A DNA stretch of 19,629 nt from Yinghuangia elevatio (GTDB lineage: Bacteria > Actinomycetota > Actinomycetes > Streptomycetales > Streptomycetaceae): positions 1-19,629 of the forward strand of contig NZ_JBEZFP010000165.1 in NCBI RefSeq assembly GCF_040649515.1, given 5' to 3'. Below, in pieces: positions 6,634 through 13,823 of this stretch (the stretch's first letter is position 1; every line of letters starts with the position of its first letter). The position numbers and the translations under genes were made by a program. Under the pieces are notes generated by a model that had not been told where the DNA came from, made no database searches, and worked only from the letters and a program-made list of their open reading frames with translations.

Positions 6634-9477
6634 GTGACCGTGCGTCTTGGGGACCGCCTGCAATGTCCGGGCTATGCCGTGGTGGGAGTGGAGACCACCG
6701 GGCTGTCGCCGCACCGCCACCGCATCGTGGAGATCGCGGTCGCGCTGTGCGACCCGGACGGCCAGGTGACCGACTTCTTCACCACGCTGCTCAACCCGGA
6801 CGGTCCGGTCGGGGACTTCCAGACCCATGGGCTGTTCGACGACGACATCGTGGACGCGCCCGGCTTCGGCGACATCGCCCCGTGGCTGGTCGGCCTGCTG
6901 CGGCAGCGCGTCGTCGTCGCCCACAACGCGCGCTTCGAGCTCGGCTTCCTGGAACGCGAGTTCCAGCGCCGCAGGCACCCCTCGGTGCCCCCGCTGACCA
7001 TGCTGTGCACGATGCGCGAGGCGCCCGAGTACGTGCCCGAGGCACCGCGCTTCTCGCTGATCGCGTGCTGCGAGGCGGCGAGCGTGCCGGTCGACTCGGG
7101 GTACGGCGCCGCGGCGAAGGCCATGGGCGCGGCGCGCCTCCTGTCGTACTACCTGGACCAGGGCGCGGGCGAGGCGCGGCACTGGCAACAGGCGCGCACG
7201 GTCGCGGCGTCCCTCAACTGGCCGCGCCGCAAGGCCGGTGAGCCGCGCCCCTACACGCGCGACGACGCGCACGCGGCGCGGCGTGCGCGGGAGGAGGCGG
7301 AGCAGGCGCGCCGCCGGGTCGCCGTGTCGTACCTGGAGAAGGCCCGCGCGTTCGGCCCGCCGACCGGGGTCGGCGAGGGTCCCGACAGCTACCTGGCGGT
7401 GCTCGACGCCGCCCTGGAGGACCGCGTCATCACGCCCGAGGAGGCCGCGGACCTGGCCGAACTGGCCGTGTCGCTGGGCATCTCCGAGGCGCAGCGCAAG
7501 GACCTCGACCGGCTGTACGTCACCACGCTGGCGGCGTCGATGGTCGCCGCCGGTCCGGTCATCGACCGCGAGGAGCGCGCGGATCTGACGCGCGTCGCGG
7601 CCCAGTTGGGCATTCCGCGGATCGCCCTCGACGACATCATCGGCATGGCCCGCGACACGGCCTCCGGCCAGTCCGCCTCGGCGCACGGCACGCCGCGGAT
7701 GCTGGCGCGCGGCCGGCCGCTGCTGCCCGGGCAGCACGTGCTGTTCCACGGGTACCTCGCGGTGACGCGCTCCGAGTTGGAGCAGCGTCTGGCGCGGGCC
7801 CGGCTCGAACTCGCGTCGGGCATCCACGACCGCGTGGACGTCCTCGTCGTGGCGGACCCCGACGAGTCCTCCGACCGGACGTACTGGGCGCGTCAGCGCG
7901 GCATCCGGGTGCTCATCGAGCCGGTTTTCCTGGCGCTGCTCGCGGACCTGGAGAGGGAGCGCGGCTCGGCGGCCGACGCGGCGTCGCGCGTCGCGGCAGC
8001 CGGGGCGCTCGCGTACGCCGGGGCTTCCGGGGCCCAGGGCGCCGTCACAGGGCCGCCGCGCACCACCAGCGGGTTCCTGCTGCCCCGACCGGGGAGTTCG
8101 GGCCACACGCCGCCGCACACGGCCGGGCCACTGGTGGCCGGCGACGGTCCGCGGACGGGGGACACGCCGGTCGAGGCGACCGAGCCGGGGACCGTACCGA
8201 TCCCGCCGATTCCGCCGCCCCCCTCGCCGGCTGTCACGGCGGCTCTCAGCAGCTCGGGTCCCGGTACGGCGCGCGATGCGGCGCAGGACGTCGTGCACAA
8301 GGACGCGGGACCGGATGCGGGGCCGGACGCGGGCCTGGGCACGGGAGGCGCGGGCAAGTCGCGGACGGGTGTGGAACGGGCCGGGGGCCGCGCGCCCAGG
8401 CGGCGCGGACTGACGCCGTCGTCACCGATGCCCGCGCTGTCTCCGGAGACGGCGGATCCGCGGACCGGCCCGGCGGGCGGATCCGCGGTGGACACCGGCT
8501 CCGAGGCCGTGCCCGACACCGCCGCCGACGTCGCGCCCGAGGTACTGGCCGAGGCGGGCCTGGGCGCGCGGGTGGACGCGGCGCCTGACACGTCGCTCGA
8601 CGCGGCACCTGACGGGGCGTCGGATGCGGCGCCCGGAGTTGTGCCGGAGACGGTCGGGGAGTCGGTCGTACCGCCTCGGCCGAGCGTCCCGCCGCCGGGC
8701 ACTGCGCCGGGCACTCCGCCGCCTCCGTCGCGGCCCCCGATGCCGACTGCCGCGCCGACGATCCTGCCGCGTCCGTCCGTACCGGCGACGCCTTCCGTGC
8801 CGCCGGTTCCGTCGACTCCGTCGATCCCGCCCGTGCCGACCACGCGCCCGGCGACCGGCCGGACCGCCGCGCCGGACCCGCTGTCCCAGCCGCGGACTTC
8901 GCTGCCCGCCCCGCCCGTCGAGGAGCCGCGCGCACTCAAGCGGGGCCAGGCCGTCACCATCGACCAGCTCGGCACGTTCACCGGCGCCCTGCGCGTCGAG
9001 GCGGCGTGGTGGGGGCCCGAGGCGGTCGACGCGGACGCGGACGTGGTCGTGCTCGTCCTCGACGACGACCGGCGCGTCGGCGCCGACGAGGACCTGGTCT
9101 TCTACAACCAGCCCGTGCACCCGAGCGGCGCGGTGCGGCTGGCCGGCAAGTTGCAGGACGGCAAGCGCGGTTCGGACTCGGTGGACATCGACGTCACCAA
9201 GCTCCCGGACGGCCGGGTGCGCGTCCTGGTGGCGCTGGCGCTCGACGCCGCGGCCGGTGCCGCGTTCGCCCAAGTCCCCGTCGCCGTCGGTATCGTCGAC
9301 CCCGTCACACGACGCAGGCTCGCCGACTTCCGGCTCACCGGCGGGGAGGAGACGGTGATGATCCTCACCGAGGTGTACCGTCGCGATGACGCGTGGCGGT
9401 TGCGCGCGGTGGGGCAGGGCTACGCCGAAGGGCTCGCCGCCCTGGTGACCGAGTACGGAGTGGTGGTGGACGAATGA
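6634..9477 (+). CDS. TerD fusion: degenerate DEDDh exonuclease fold, TerB-like helices, BRCT-like, linker, TerD
   Basis: 947 residues. Residues 13-175 follow DnaQ/DEDDh 3'-5' exonucleases (VETTGL...RIVEIAVALCD, VVAHNARFELGFL). The catalytic positions are changed: motif I D-x-E is G18-V-E20, the motif II Asp is Glu102, and the motif III H...D reads Y157...K162. Residues about 245-340 form paired helices with acidic spacing, as in TerB-like domains. Residues 358-438 (GQHVLFHGYL...RVDVLVVADPDESSDRTYWARQ) look like a BRCT domain. Residues 450-762 are Pro/Ala/Asp-rich and disordered. Residues 763-947 are a TerD domain with the acidic DADADVVVLVLDDD, FYNQP and RAVGQGYAEGL motifs, which in the family bind calcium. 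GTG at 6634 is chosen because homology begins at once; GTG at 6640 with the G run before it is equally possible. Ter-linked DNA-processing proteins are known as a class. The loss of catalytic residues is my reading and suggests a binding rather than a cutting module. Confidence 0.88.
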   Translation: MTVRLGDRLQCPGYAVVGVETTGLSPHRHRIVEIAVALCDPDGQVTDFFTTLLNPDGPVGDFQTHGLFDDDIVDAPGFGDIAPWLVGLLRQRVVVAHNARFELGFLEREFQRRRHPSVPPLTMLCTMREAPEYVPEAPRFSLIACCEAASVPVDSGYGAAAKAMGAARLLSYYLDQGAGEARHWQQARTVAASLNWPRRKAGEPRPYTRDDAHAARRAREEAEQARRRVAVSYLEKARAFGPPTGVGEGPDSYLAVLDAALEDRVITPEEAADLAELAVSLGISEAQRKDLDRLYVTTLAASMVAAGPVIDREERADLTRVAAQLGIPRIALDDIIGMARDTASGQSASAHGTPRMLARGRPLLPGQHVLFHGYLAVTRSELEQRLARARLELASGIHDRVDVLVVADPDESSDRTYWARQRGIRVLIEPVFLALLADLERERGSAADAASRVAAAGALAYAGASGAQGAVTGPPRTTSGFLLPRPGSSGHTPPHTAGPLVAGDGPRTGDTPVEATEPGTVPIPPIPPPPSPAVTAALSSSGPGTARDAAQDVVHKDAGPDAGPDAGLGTGGAGKSRTGVERAGGRAPRRRGLTPSSPMPALSPETADPRTGPAGGSAVDTGSEAVPDTAADVAPEVLAEAGLGARVDAAPDTSLDAAPDGASDAAPGVVPETVGESVVPPRPSVPPPGTAPGTPPPPSRPPMPTAAPTILPRPSVPATPSVPPVPSTPSIPPVPTTRPATGRTAAPDPLSQPRTSLPAPPVEEPRALKRGQAVTIDQLGTFTGALRVEAAWWGPEAVDADADVVVLVLDDDRRVGADEDLVFYNQPVHPSGAVRLAGKLQDGKRGSDSVDIDVTKLPDGRVRVLVALALDAAAGAAFAQVPVAVGIVDPVTRRRLADFRLTGGEETVMILTEVYRRDDAWRLRAVGQGYAEGLAALVTEYGVVVDE

Positions 9478-9719
9478 CGCGGTAGCGCCCGTTGACCCAA
9501 CGCGCCCGTCCCCGCTCGAGCGCCGCGCGAGTGCCGCCGCTCCGCACCACGGAGCCGAAGCCGTTCCGACCCTGTTCGGACGCCCGGTTCCGATGACGGC
9601 CGGACCCACCGTACGTGCCCCTGAGGCACCCGCGGACCCGGCCGAATTCCAACCGTTACATCAGCCGACACCGACCCGGTCTGTGCATGCCCGGGGAGGC
9701 TTTGATAAGACTGGCGACC

Positions 9720-10556
9720 ATGCCGCGTGTGTTTTCCGGGGAACCGGACGCCGATCTGTCCGGGGCGTCCCCGCAGATCCCCGCCTCCGGTCATTCCGGA
9801 GCCACCGACGAAGAATCCAGTGTTTCCCGACTCACGACTGCGAATCTGGTGACGACAGCAAAGTCCGCGGCACCCAAGCCGTCTGTACCCCGTAACCCCG
9901 CCCACGCGTCCGGCGCGCCCAAGCCGGGCCCGCCGCGGCCGTCCGCGCCGAAGCCGGGACCGCCGCGTCCCGCCGCTCCGGCCGCCACCGCACCGGTTCC
10001 CGCGCCGGCCGCACCGCCCGCGCTGGCCGCACCGCCCGCGCCGACGGCACCGCCTGTGTCGGCCGCACCCACCGCTCCGACCGCCCCGGCGGCGCCTGCC
10101 GCTCCGCCCGCCGCCGCGTCCGCGCCCGTCACCCCGACGGTCCCCGCGGCGCGTCAGGGCGAACGTCCCGCCGGACCCGACATCCGCCTCGTGTCCGCGA
10201 CCCCGGACACCGCCCTCGACGTCGCCGACGACACCGTCGACCGGCTCCTGGACCAGGGCGCGGCACCGGACTCGATTCTGGTGCTCACGACCGGGGACCC
10301 GCACCCGTGGCAGCAGCACGAGGAGTCGTTCGGCGCCGAGCAGTACTGGCGTCAGTACACCGAGGGCCGCGACGTGTTCTACGCCCCGGCGCTCAACGAC
10401 CGCCAACTGCGGCGCGAGACCGTCGTGCTGGTCGTCAACGGCTTCGCCGACCCGGCCCGCTCGACGGACGCGCTCGTGTCCGCGATCGGTGCCGGCACCG
10501 GCGCGGTCATCGTGTGCGGGGACCTGGACGAGGTGCGGGCGCTGACCGGCCTCTGA
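9720..10556 (+). CDS. Pro/Ala-rich protein ending in a UvrD-helicase C-terminal-like remnant
   Basis: 278 residues from ATG 9720. Residues about 50-160 are an Ala/Pro repeat-like disordered linker (APKPGPPRPSAPKPGPPRP). The last 115 residues or so contain ILVLTTGDPHPWQQHEESFG, YWRQYTEGRDVFYAPALN, ETVVLVVNGFADP and GAVIVCGDLDEVRALTGL. In UvrD-type helicases the matching pieces are the strand before motif V (ERPVVVLAVNGF), then the YVGLSRAR helix, then a VVCGD-like end. Here the LSRAR arginine finger is absent (DALVSAIGAGTGA) and no Walker motifs exist, so it cannot be a helicase alone. The start is uncertain: in-frame ATG at 9687 and GTG at 9849 are alternatives. AAGACT 7 bases before ATG 9720 may be a leaderless -10. 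It lies 242 bases after the TerD fusion, same strand, so the two may be coexpressed. The helicase link is from memory of motifs. Confidence 0.72.
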   Translation: MPRVFSGEPDADLSGASPQIPASGHSGATDEESSVSRLTTANLVTTAKSAAPKPSVPRNPAHASGAPKPGPPRPSAPKPGPPRPAAPAATAPVPAPAAPPALAAPPAPTAPPVSAAPTAPTAPAAPAAPPAAASAPVTPTVPAARQGERPAGPDIRLVSATPDTALDVADDTVDRLLDQGAAPDSILVLTTGDPHPWQQHEESFGAEQYWRQYTEGRDVFYAPALNDRQLRRETVVLVVNGFADPARSTDALVSAIGAGTGAVIVCGDLDEVRALTGL

Positions 10557-11102
10557 GCCGGCGCTCACGCACGACACGCACCTACGACACGCGCACCTAC
10601 GACACGCGCACCTACGACACGCACTTACGGCACGCGCGTCCGGCGTGTACGTGCGGCGTGTACGTAGGGCGCGGGCCACCCGCGCGTACCGTTCGCGGGT
10701 TCGGCCGCCCGGCGTGCGGCGCGGCCCCGACCTGTCCGGTTCGCGGCGGACGACTGGCTGCTCACGGGGGCGACCCCCGGCGCGGTCCCCGGTGTTCGGG
10801 TGCGCGCGCGTGTGCGCGTTCCTCGGTGCCGTGCCGTGTGGTGCGGTGTCCTGGGTGGTGTCGATGCCCGGGGTACGTGGCGTGTCCAAGGTCCGGCGTG
10901 TCCCAGCTCGGCGTGCTCGGACTCGACTGTCCGGAACGCGCAGTTGGGTGCGGGCCCTCGGCCGGTTCCGCGGGTGCCTTCGGTGCGCTCCACTGCCGTC
11001 CGGGGCTGCTGCCCGGTTCGCTCACGCGGCCGGGCGGTCAGTGCTGCCGTACCACAGGACCACTCGTGGGGACGTACTCCTGCCCCGAGCCGCACGCGCG
11101 GG
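10557..11102. other. Non-coding gap with tandem repeats
   Basis: No frame here has a start, ribosome site or recognisable protein. Open frames exist only because stop codons are rare at this GC content. Besides the repeats at 10571-10626, the word GGCGTGTACGT occurs twice (10641-10665), and several short GC-rich hairpins can be drawn. I see no RNA gene. Confidence 0.55.
10571..10626 (+). repeat. Short tandem repeat, 15-bp unit
   Basis: Unit ACGACACGCGCACCT is present twice in full (10584-10613) and flanked by two 13-base versions missing one GC pair. It starts 15 bases after the stop codon at 10556. There are no spacers, so it is not a CRISPR. It is a simple slippage repeat. Confidence 0.8.
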
Positions 11103-11228
11103 GCCGAAGTCGGCTACGGTTCGTTCCCATGTCGGAATCGCCTTCGGTAGCCCGGCAACCGGGCCCGTTCTCGGCCGAAGCCAGTGGGCTACGGTTCCCT
11201 TCCATGTCCGAATCCCCCTCTATAGCCC
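11103..11228 (+). repeat. Tandem duplication of a promoter plus start codon, 75-bp period
   Basis: 11112-11153 and 11187-11228 match at 34 of 42 bases, and the word GCCGAAG precedes both (11103, 11174; offset 71 because of a 4-base indel). Each copy holds TACGGT, 8 bases, an ATG and codons for MSESPS-V/I-A. The copies are in frame with each other. Confidence 0.85.
11190..11195 (+). promoter_or_regulatory. Candidate leaderless -10 box (proximal copy)
   Basis: TACGGT with 8 bases to the ATG at 11204. The duplicated distal copy is at 11115-11120, also 8 bases before its ATG at 11129. No ribosome-binding sequence precedes either ATG, which favours leaderless initiation. The spacing is slightly long for that class. 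Confidence 0.5.
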
Positions 11229-11575
11229 AGCTCCTCGACCGTTTCCTGAGTGATCAGGAAGACCGGTTGACACTCCAGCAGTACCGCGCGTGCAGCACTG
11301 TGGTGGACATGCTGGCCGCGTACCTCAACCGGTACGCCTTCGCCACTCTGAACGTCGCGGACCGCAAGGAATGGGACGACGCCTACGAGGCCGGAGACGC
11401 CGAGGCGTTCTGCAACCTGTTCGGGGTCCGCAAGCTCGTCGCCGGCATCAAGCCGTTCCACGGCGAACACCTCACGAACCGCCTGCACGCTCCGGAGATG
11501 GTGCAGGAGCACGCCCTGACCGTCACCACCGAACTCGCGGACTGGCTCTCGTCCCAGGGCCACCGCGGCGCCTAG
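11204..11575 (+). CDS. Small all-helical conserved protein of unknown function
   Basis: 123 residues. The layout LLDRFLSDQEDRLTLQQYRACSTVVDMLAAYLN, then an aromatic and acidic stretch, then EAFCNLFG, then VRKLVAGIK and a final TVTTELADWLSSQGH recalls a widespread helical family with the signatures FCDIFGP, YFMVRKVMAG and TVTKKLAKWL. Its role is not known to me. The N-terminal half superficially resembles the helical core-binding domain of tyrosine recombinases, but no catalytic domain follows. ATG 11204 is chosen because the family similarity begins there. The in-frame ATG at 11129 would add 25 residues that are largely a duplicate of the start region. It probably forms a single-gene unit, with a hairpin directly after the stop. 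Confidence 0.8.
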   Translation: MSESPSIAQLLDRFLSDQEDRLTLQQYRACSTVVDMLAAYLNRYAFATLNVADRKEWDDAYEAGDAEAFCNLFGVRKLVAGIKPFHGEHLTNRLHAPEMVQEHALTVTTELADWLSSQGHRGA

Positions 11576-11576
11576 C

Positions 11577-11593
11577 CGCCCCCTGGCGGGGCG
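11577..11593 (+). terminator. Probable terminator hairpin
   Basis: CGCCCC (11577-11582) and GGGGCG (11588-11593) pair around a 5-base loop, 1 base after the TAG of the small helical protein. It is compact and GC-rich without a U tract. Confidence 0.45.
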
Positions 11594-12505
11594 CCACACC
11601 CCACCTGACGCCCCGTCAACTTGCCCCTCGGGCCTTGCGGTTCGCCGAGCGGCCGCGGTGCGGTGCGCGCCTCTTCCGGGAGTACGCGGAACGGCTCGTG
11701 GGCTGCAAGGCGGCAGGCCGGCGGAGCTGTACGGGCCGGGCGCGGCCAGATCGCTTTCGGGTGAGGCTCCGGTCTGCGCGGCGACAACCTTCGGCGGGCG
11801 GATCGCGGCTACTCGCGGCTCTGCTGCCGCCGAGCGCGCGTGCGGCCCGTGCGGCGGATGCCCCGCAAGCCCCCTGAGCGGCGCCTGTGGTCCCGAACCG
11901 ACCGGTTCCCGCATGCGGACCTGGGGCCTGCTCTCGTACGGCGGCACGCGGCCGCTGGCGACGTCCGCGGTGGTGTGGCGTCCGGCGCTTCTTCCTGACA
12001 CATCGTCAGCTCGCGTACCCCGCCCGCAGTTCGCCCGACTCGGCGCGCGTCGGCCGCACGCGCCTGCCACGCCCGGTCCGGCGGAACTCGGCGGCCGTCA
12101 ATCCGCACCGACTTCACACCTGCCTGCGCTGCCCTGCCCCGGTGCCCCTTCGCCGGCGGTGGTCTGCCCCGGTAGGGACTTCGGGCTCCTGTCCTGGAGT
12201 GCGGCCGTCCGGACAGACGGCTGTCGGCCACCCGTGTCTCGTCCGGGACCGCCCCTCCGTCGCCTCGGCGGCGCGCCGAGCGGGACGTCCGTTGGCCCTG
12301 TTGGTAGGGCAAGGGCCACGCCCGGATTGCGGTTTCCCGACGCCAGACAACCCGTCGACTGCGGCCACACAGGAGCCGTCGTGCGCGACGCGCTCGCGAA
12401 CTCAGGGCGATGCGCCGTCTTCGGGGCGGGCTTCGTCCAGCGCGCTCAAAGGGGCTGCGTACCACCGCGTCCTGCGCCGAACTGCTTGTTGCCCGGCCGC
12501 AGGTC
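11594..12505. other. Long gap without a convincing gene
   Basis: About 0.9 kb. Open frames on both strands have Arg/Pro-biased shadow composition, no ribosome site and no known motif. It holds an inverted repeat CTGAC-ACATC-GTCAG (11995-12009), a perfect hairpin CTCGGCG-GCG-CGCCGAG (12264-12280), and two mutually exclusive pairings at 12293-12318 (TGGCCCT with AGGGCCA, or GCCCT with AGGGC). It may be a decayed gene, or an RNA gene may lie here. I cannot decide from sequence. Confidence 0.5.
11995..12009. promoter_or_regulatory. Inverted repeat CTGAC-ACATC-GTCAG
   Basis: It shares 15 of 16 bases (with the following C) with the repeat at 2487-2502: CTGAC, one variable base, then CATCGTCAGC. 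No gene start is near it, so what it would control is not clear. Confidence 0.35.
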
Positions 12506-13321
12506 CTATGCCGTGGCCACGTCCGGGACCAGGCGGACCACCGGTGGTCTTGGGGGCGGCGCGGGGCCCTCGGGGTATTCGGCGAATGCCGCCACGGCGA
12601 CGCCCGCGTGGTCGGAACGGTGCGGCGGATGGGGACGCGCCACGGGGTGGTGCGGGGTGTCGGTGGCCGCCGGCGGTGTCGTCGCGGGAAGGGCCGCGGC
12701 TGTCGGGAGCGCAGTGGCGGGCGTGGGGACGGCCGGGCGCGGAGAGGCCGACACCGTGGGCCGGCGTGCCGGATTCGGCTGCCCCACCGGGGCCGGTGTA
12801 CGGCCGTTCCGTCCGTCGCCGACGACCTGCCAGCCGTCCTCGGCCATGATCACCGCCGCGCCGCAGCGCAGGCCGTGGAGGCCGCAGGCGTCGCGCAGGC
12901 CCCACATCCAGCGGCCGTCGTCGGGCTCCCAGTCGCGCTGCCCGTCGCGGCACAGGAGCAGGACGGTCGTGCGCGTGGGGGTGGCGCGGCGCAGGTCGTC
13001 CGGGACGATCATGCGTAGGTGCGCCAGGATCGTGTTGCGGCACTCCCACCCGTCGGTCGGTCCCGATCCGTTGTCGAGCGCGAACGACGCACTGGCGACA
13101 GGACGTCCGTCCGCGTCGAGGACGGCGACGACGGCGGTTCCGGGCTCGGGCCGGTGGAGGTCGTGGAGGCGCTTGAGCAGTCCGCGCGGGTCGCGCAGGA
13201 GCGGCACGTCGTACGCCTGCCACTGCTCGGGATCGACCATGCGCACGGGTTCCTGGGCGGGAACGCGGCGGTGGCTGAGTCTGGACCACAGGGAGGCTGA
13301 GGCGGCGGCGGTGGCAGACAC
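12506..13321 (-). CDS. Conserved hypothetical protein with Pro/Ala/Thr-rich tail
   Basis: 271 residues. Residues 1-170 look folded: VPLLRDPRGLLKRLHDLHRPEPGTAVVAVLDADGRPVASASFA, NTILAHLRMIVPDDLRR, VLLLCRDGQRDWEPDDGRWMWGLRDACGLHGLRCGAAVIM and DGWQVVGDG. This looks like a compact alpha/beta protein typical of Streptomyces, function unknown to me. Residues 171-271 are disordered, rich in Pro, Ala and Thr, as in several neighbours. AAAGGAGG (13325-13332) lies 3 bases before the GTG and makes the start secure. The RecQ gene on the same strand ends 502 bases upstream, so it probably has its own promoter. No signal peptide or membrane segment is seen, so it should be cytoplasmic. Confidence 0.82.
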   Translation of the reverse strand: MSATAAASASLWSRLSHRRVPAQEPVRMVDPEQWQAYDVPLLRDPRGLLKRLHDLHRPEPGTAVVAVLDADGRPVASASFALDNGSGPTDGWECRNTILAHLRMIVPDDLRRATPTRTTVLLLCRDGQRDWEPDDGRWMWGLRDACGLHGLRCGAAVIMAEDGWQVVGDGRNGRTPAPVGQPNPARRPTVSASPRPAVPTPATALPTAAALPATTPPAATDTPHHPVARPHPPHRSDHAGVAVAAFAEYPEGPAPPPRPPVVRLVPDVATA

Positions 13322-13823
13322 GGCCCTCCTTTGGTCCGGGAGCGGTCCGGGGAGCGGACCGTCGTCAGCCGGTTGTCGTCGCGCCGGTGAGACCGTGCGG
13401 ATTGTGCCGCATCACAAAGTGATGCGGCCCGCAAAGATCACCAGGACGCTATGTCGATTCTTCCGCGCGCAGGGGAGTGGCGGCAACAGGGAAACGTGAT
13501 CAGCTGCACAGGAATCCCACGTTTCACACGACCGACACATCCGTCTCGCACGGTCGTTGTTGGCAGTTGGCTGTCACTGTTTCACGCGATTCCGCAGGTT
13601 TTTGTCCGTTCTGGCAACCCATGTTGTCCGTTGGATCGCGACGCGTCCCAGGGGCGCACGCGCGTCGCCGGGTCCCGGTCGCTCGGCGGCGCCGCACGAT
13701 TTCAGGCATCGCCGCCGCCCGTGGCGGGATGGGCTTGGCTTGGTGGCGACAACTCGGTTGGGTCGCCTGAATTGTCGATATATCTCTGATGTCAGGGTGG
13801 TGTCGATCCGCATCGGGCCGCCG
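13322..13823. other. Upstream region of the hypothetical gene, locally AT-richer
   Basis: About 500 bases between two minus-strand genes. It has lower GC patches than the genes around it (for example 13490-13625 and the TCGATATATCTCTGATG word at 13774-13790). It contains the inverted repeat at 13406-13428. No frame looks coding. It likely carries the promoter of the minus-strand hypothetical gene and the end of the RecQ transcript. Confidence 0.5.
13406..13428. promoter_or_regulatory. Perfect 10-bp inverted repeat upstream of the hypothetical gene
   Basis: GCCGCATCAC, AAA, then GTGATGCGGC: a perfect 10-bp stem with a 3-base centre, 85 bases upstream of the GTG at 13321. It could be an operator, or an RNA hairpin in the leader acting as attenuator or as terminator of transcription coming from RecQ. 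The lack of a T run on the minus strand argues mildly against a simple terminator. Confidence 0.55.

Noticed and set aside
6496..8298. 600-codon minus-strand frame
   Set aside because: Entirely antisense to the TerD fusion, whose plus-strand frame has clear domains. The composition is that of a shadow.
10571..10626. Tandem repeats considered as a CRISPR array
   Set aside because: Units abut with no spacers and are only 13-15 bases long; no cas genes nearby.
10307..11203. 422-codon frame running into the small helical protein
   Set aside because: The upstream part overlaps the helicase-lobe gene and passes through simple repeats; similarity and promoter spacing support the start at 11204.
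11658..13499. 613-codon plus-strand frame and overlapping frames in the gap
   Set aside because: No motif or ribosome site; half is antisense to the hypothetical gene at 12506-13321, and the rest has biased, repeat-like composition.
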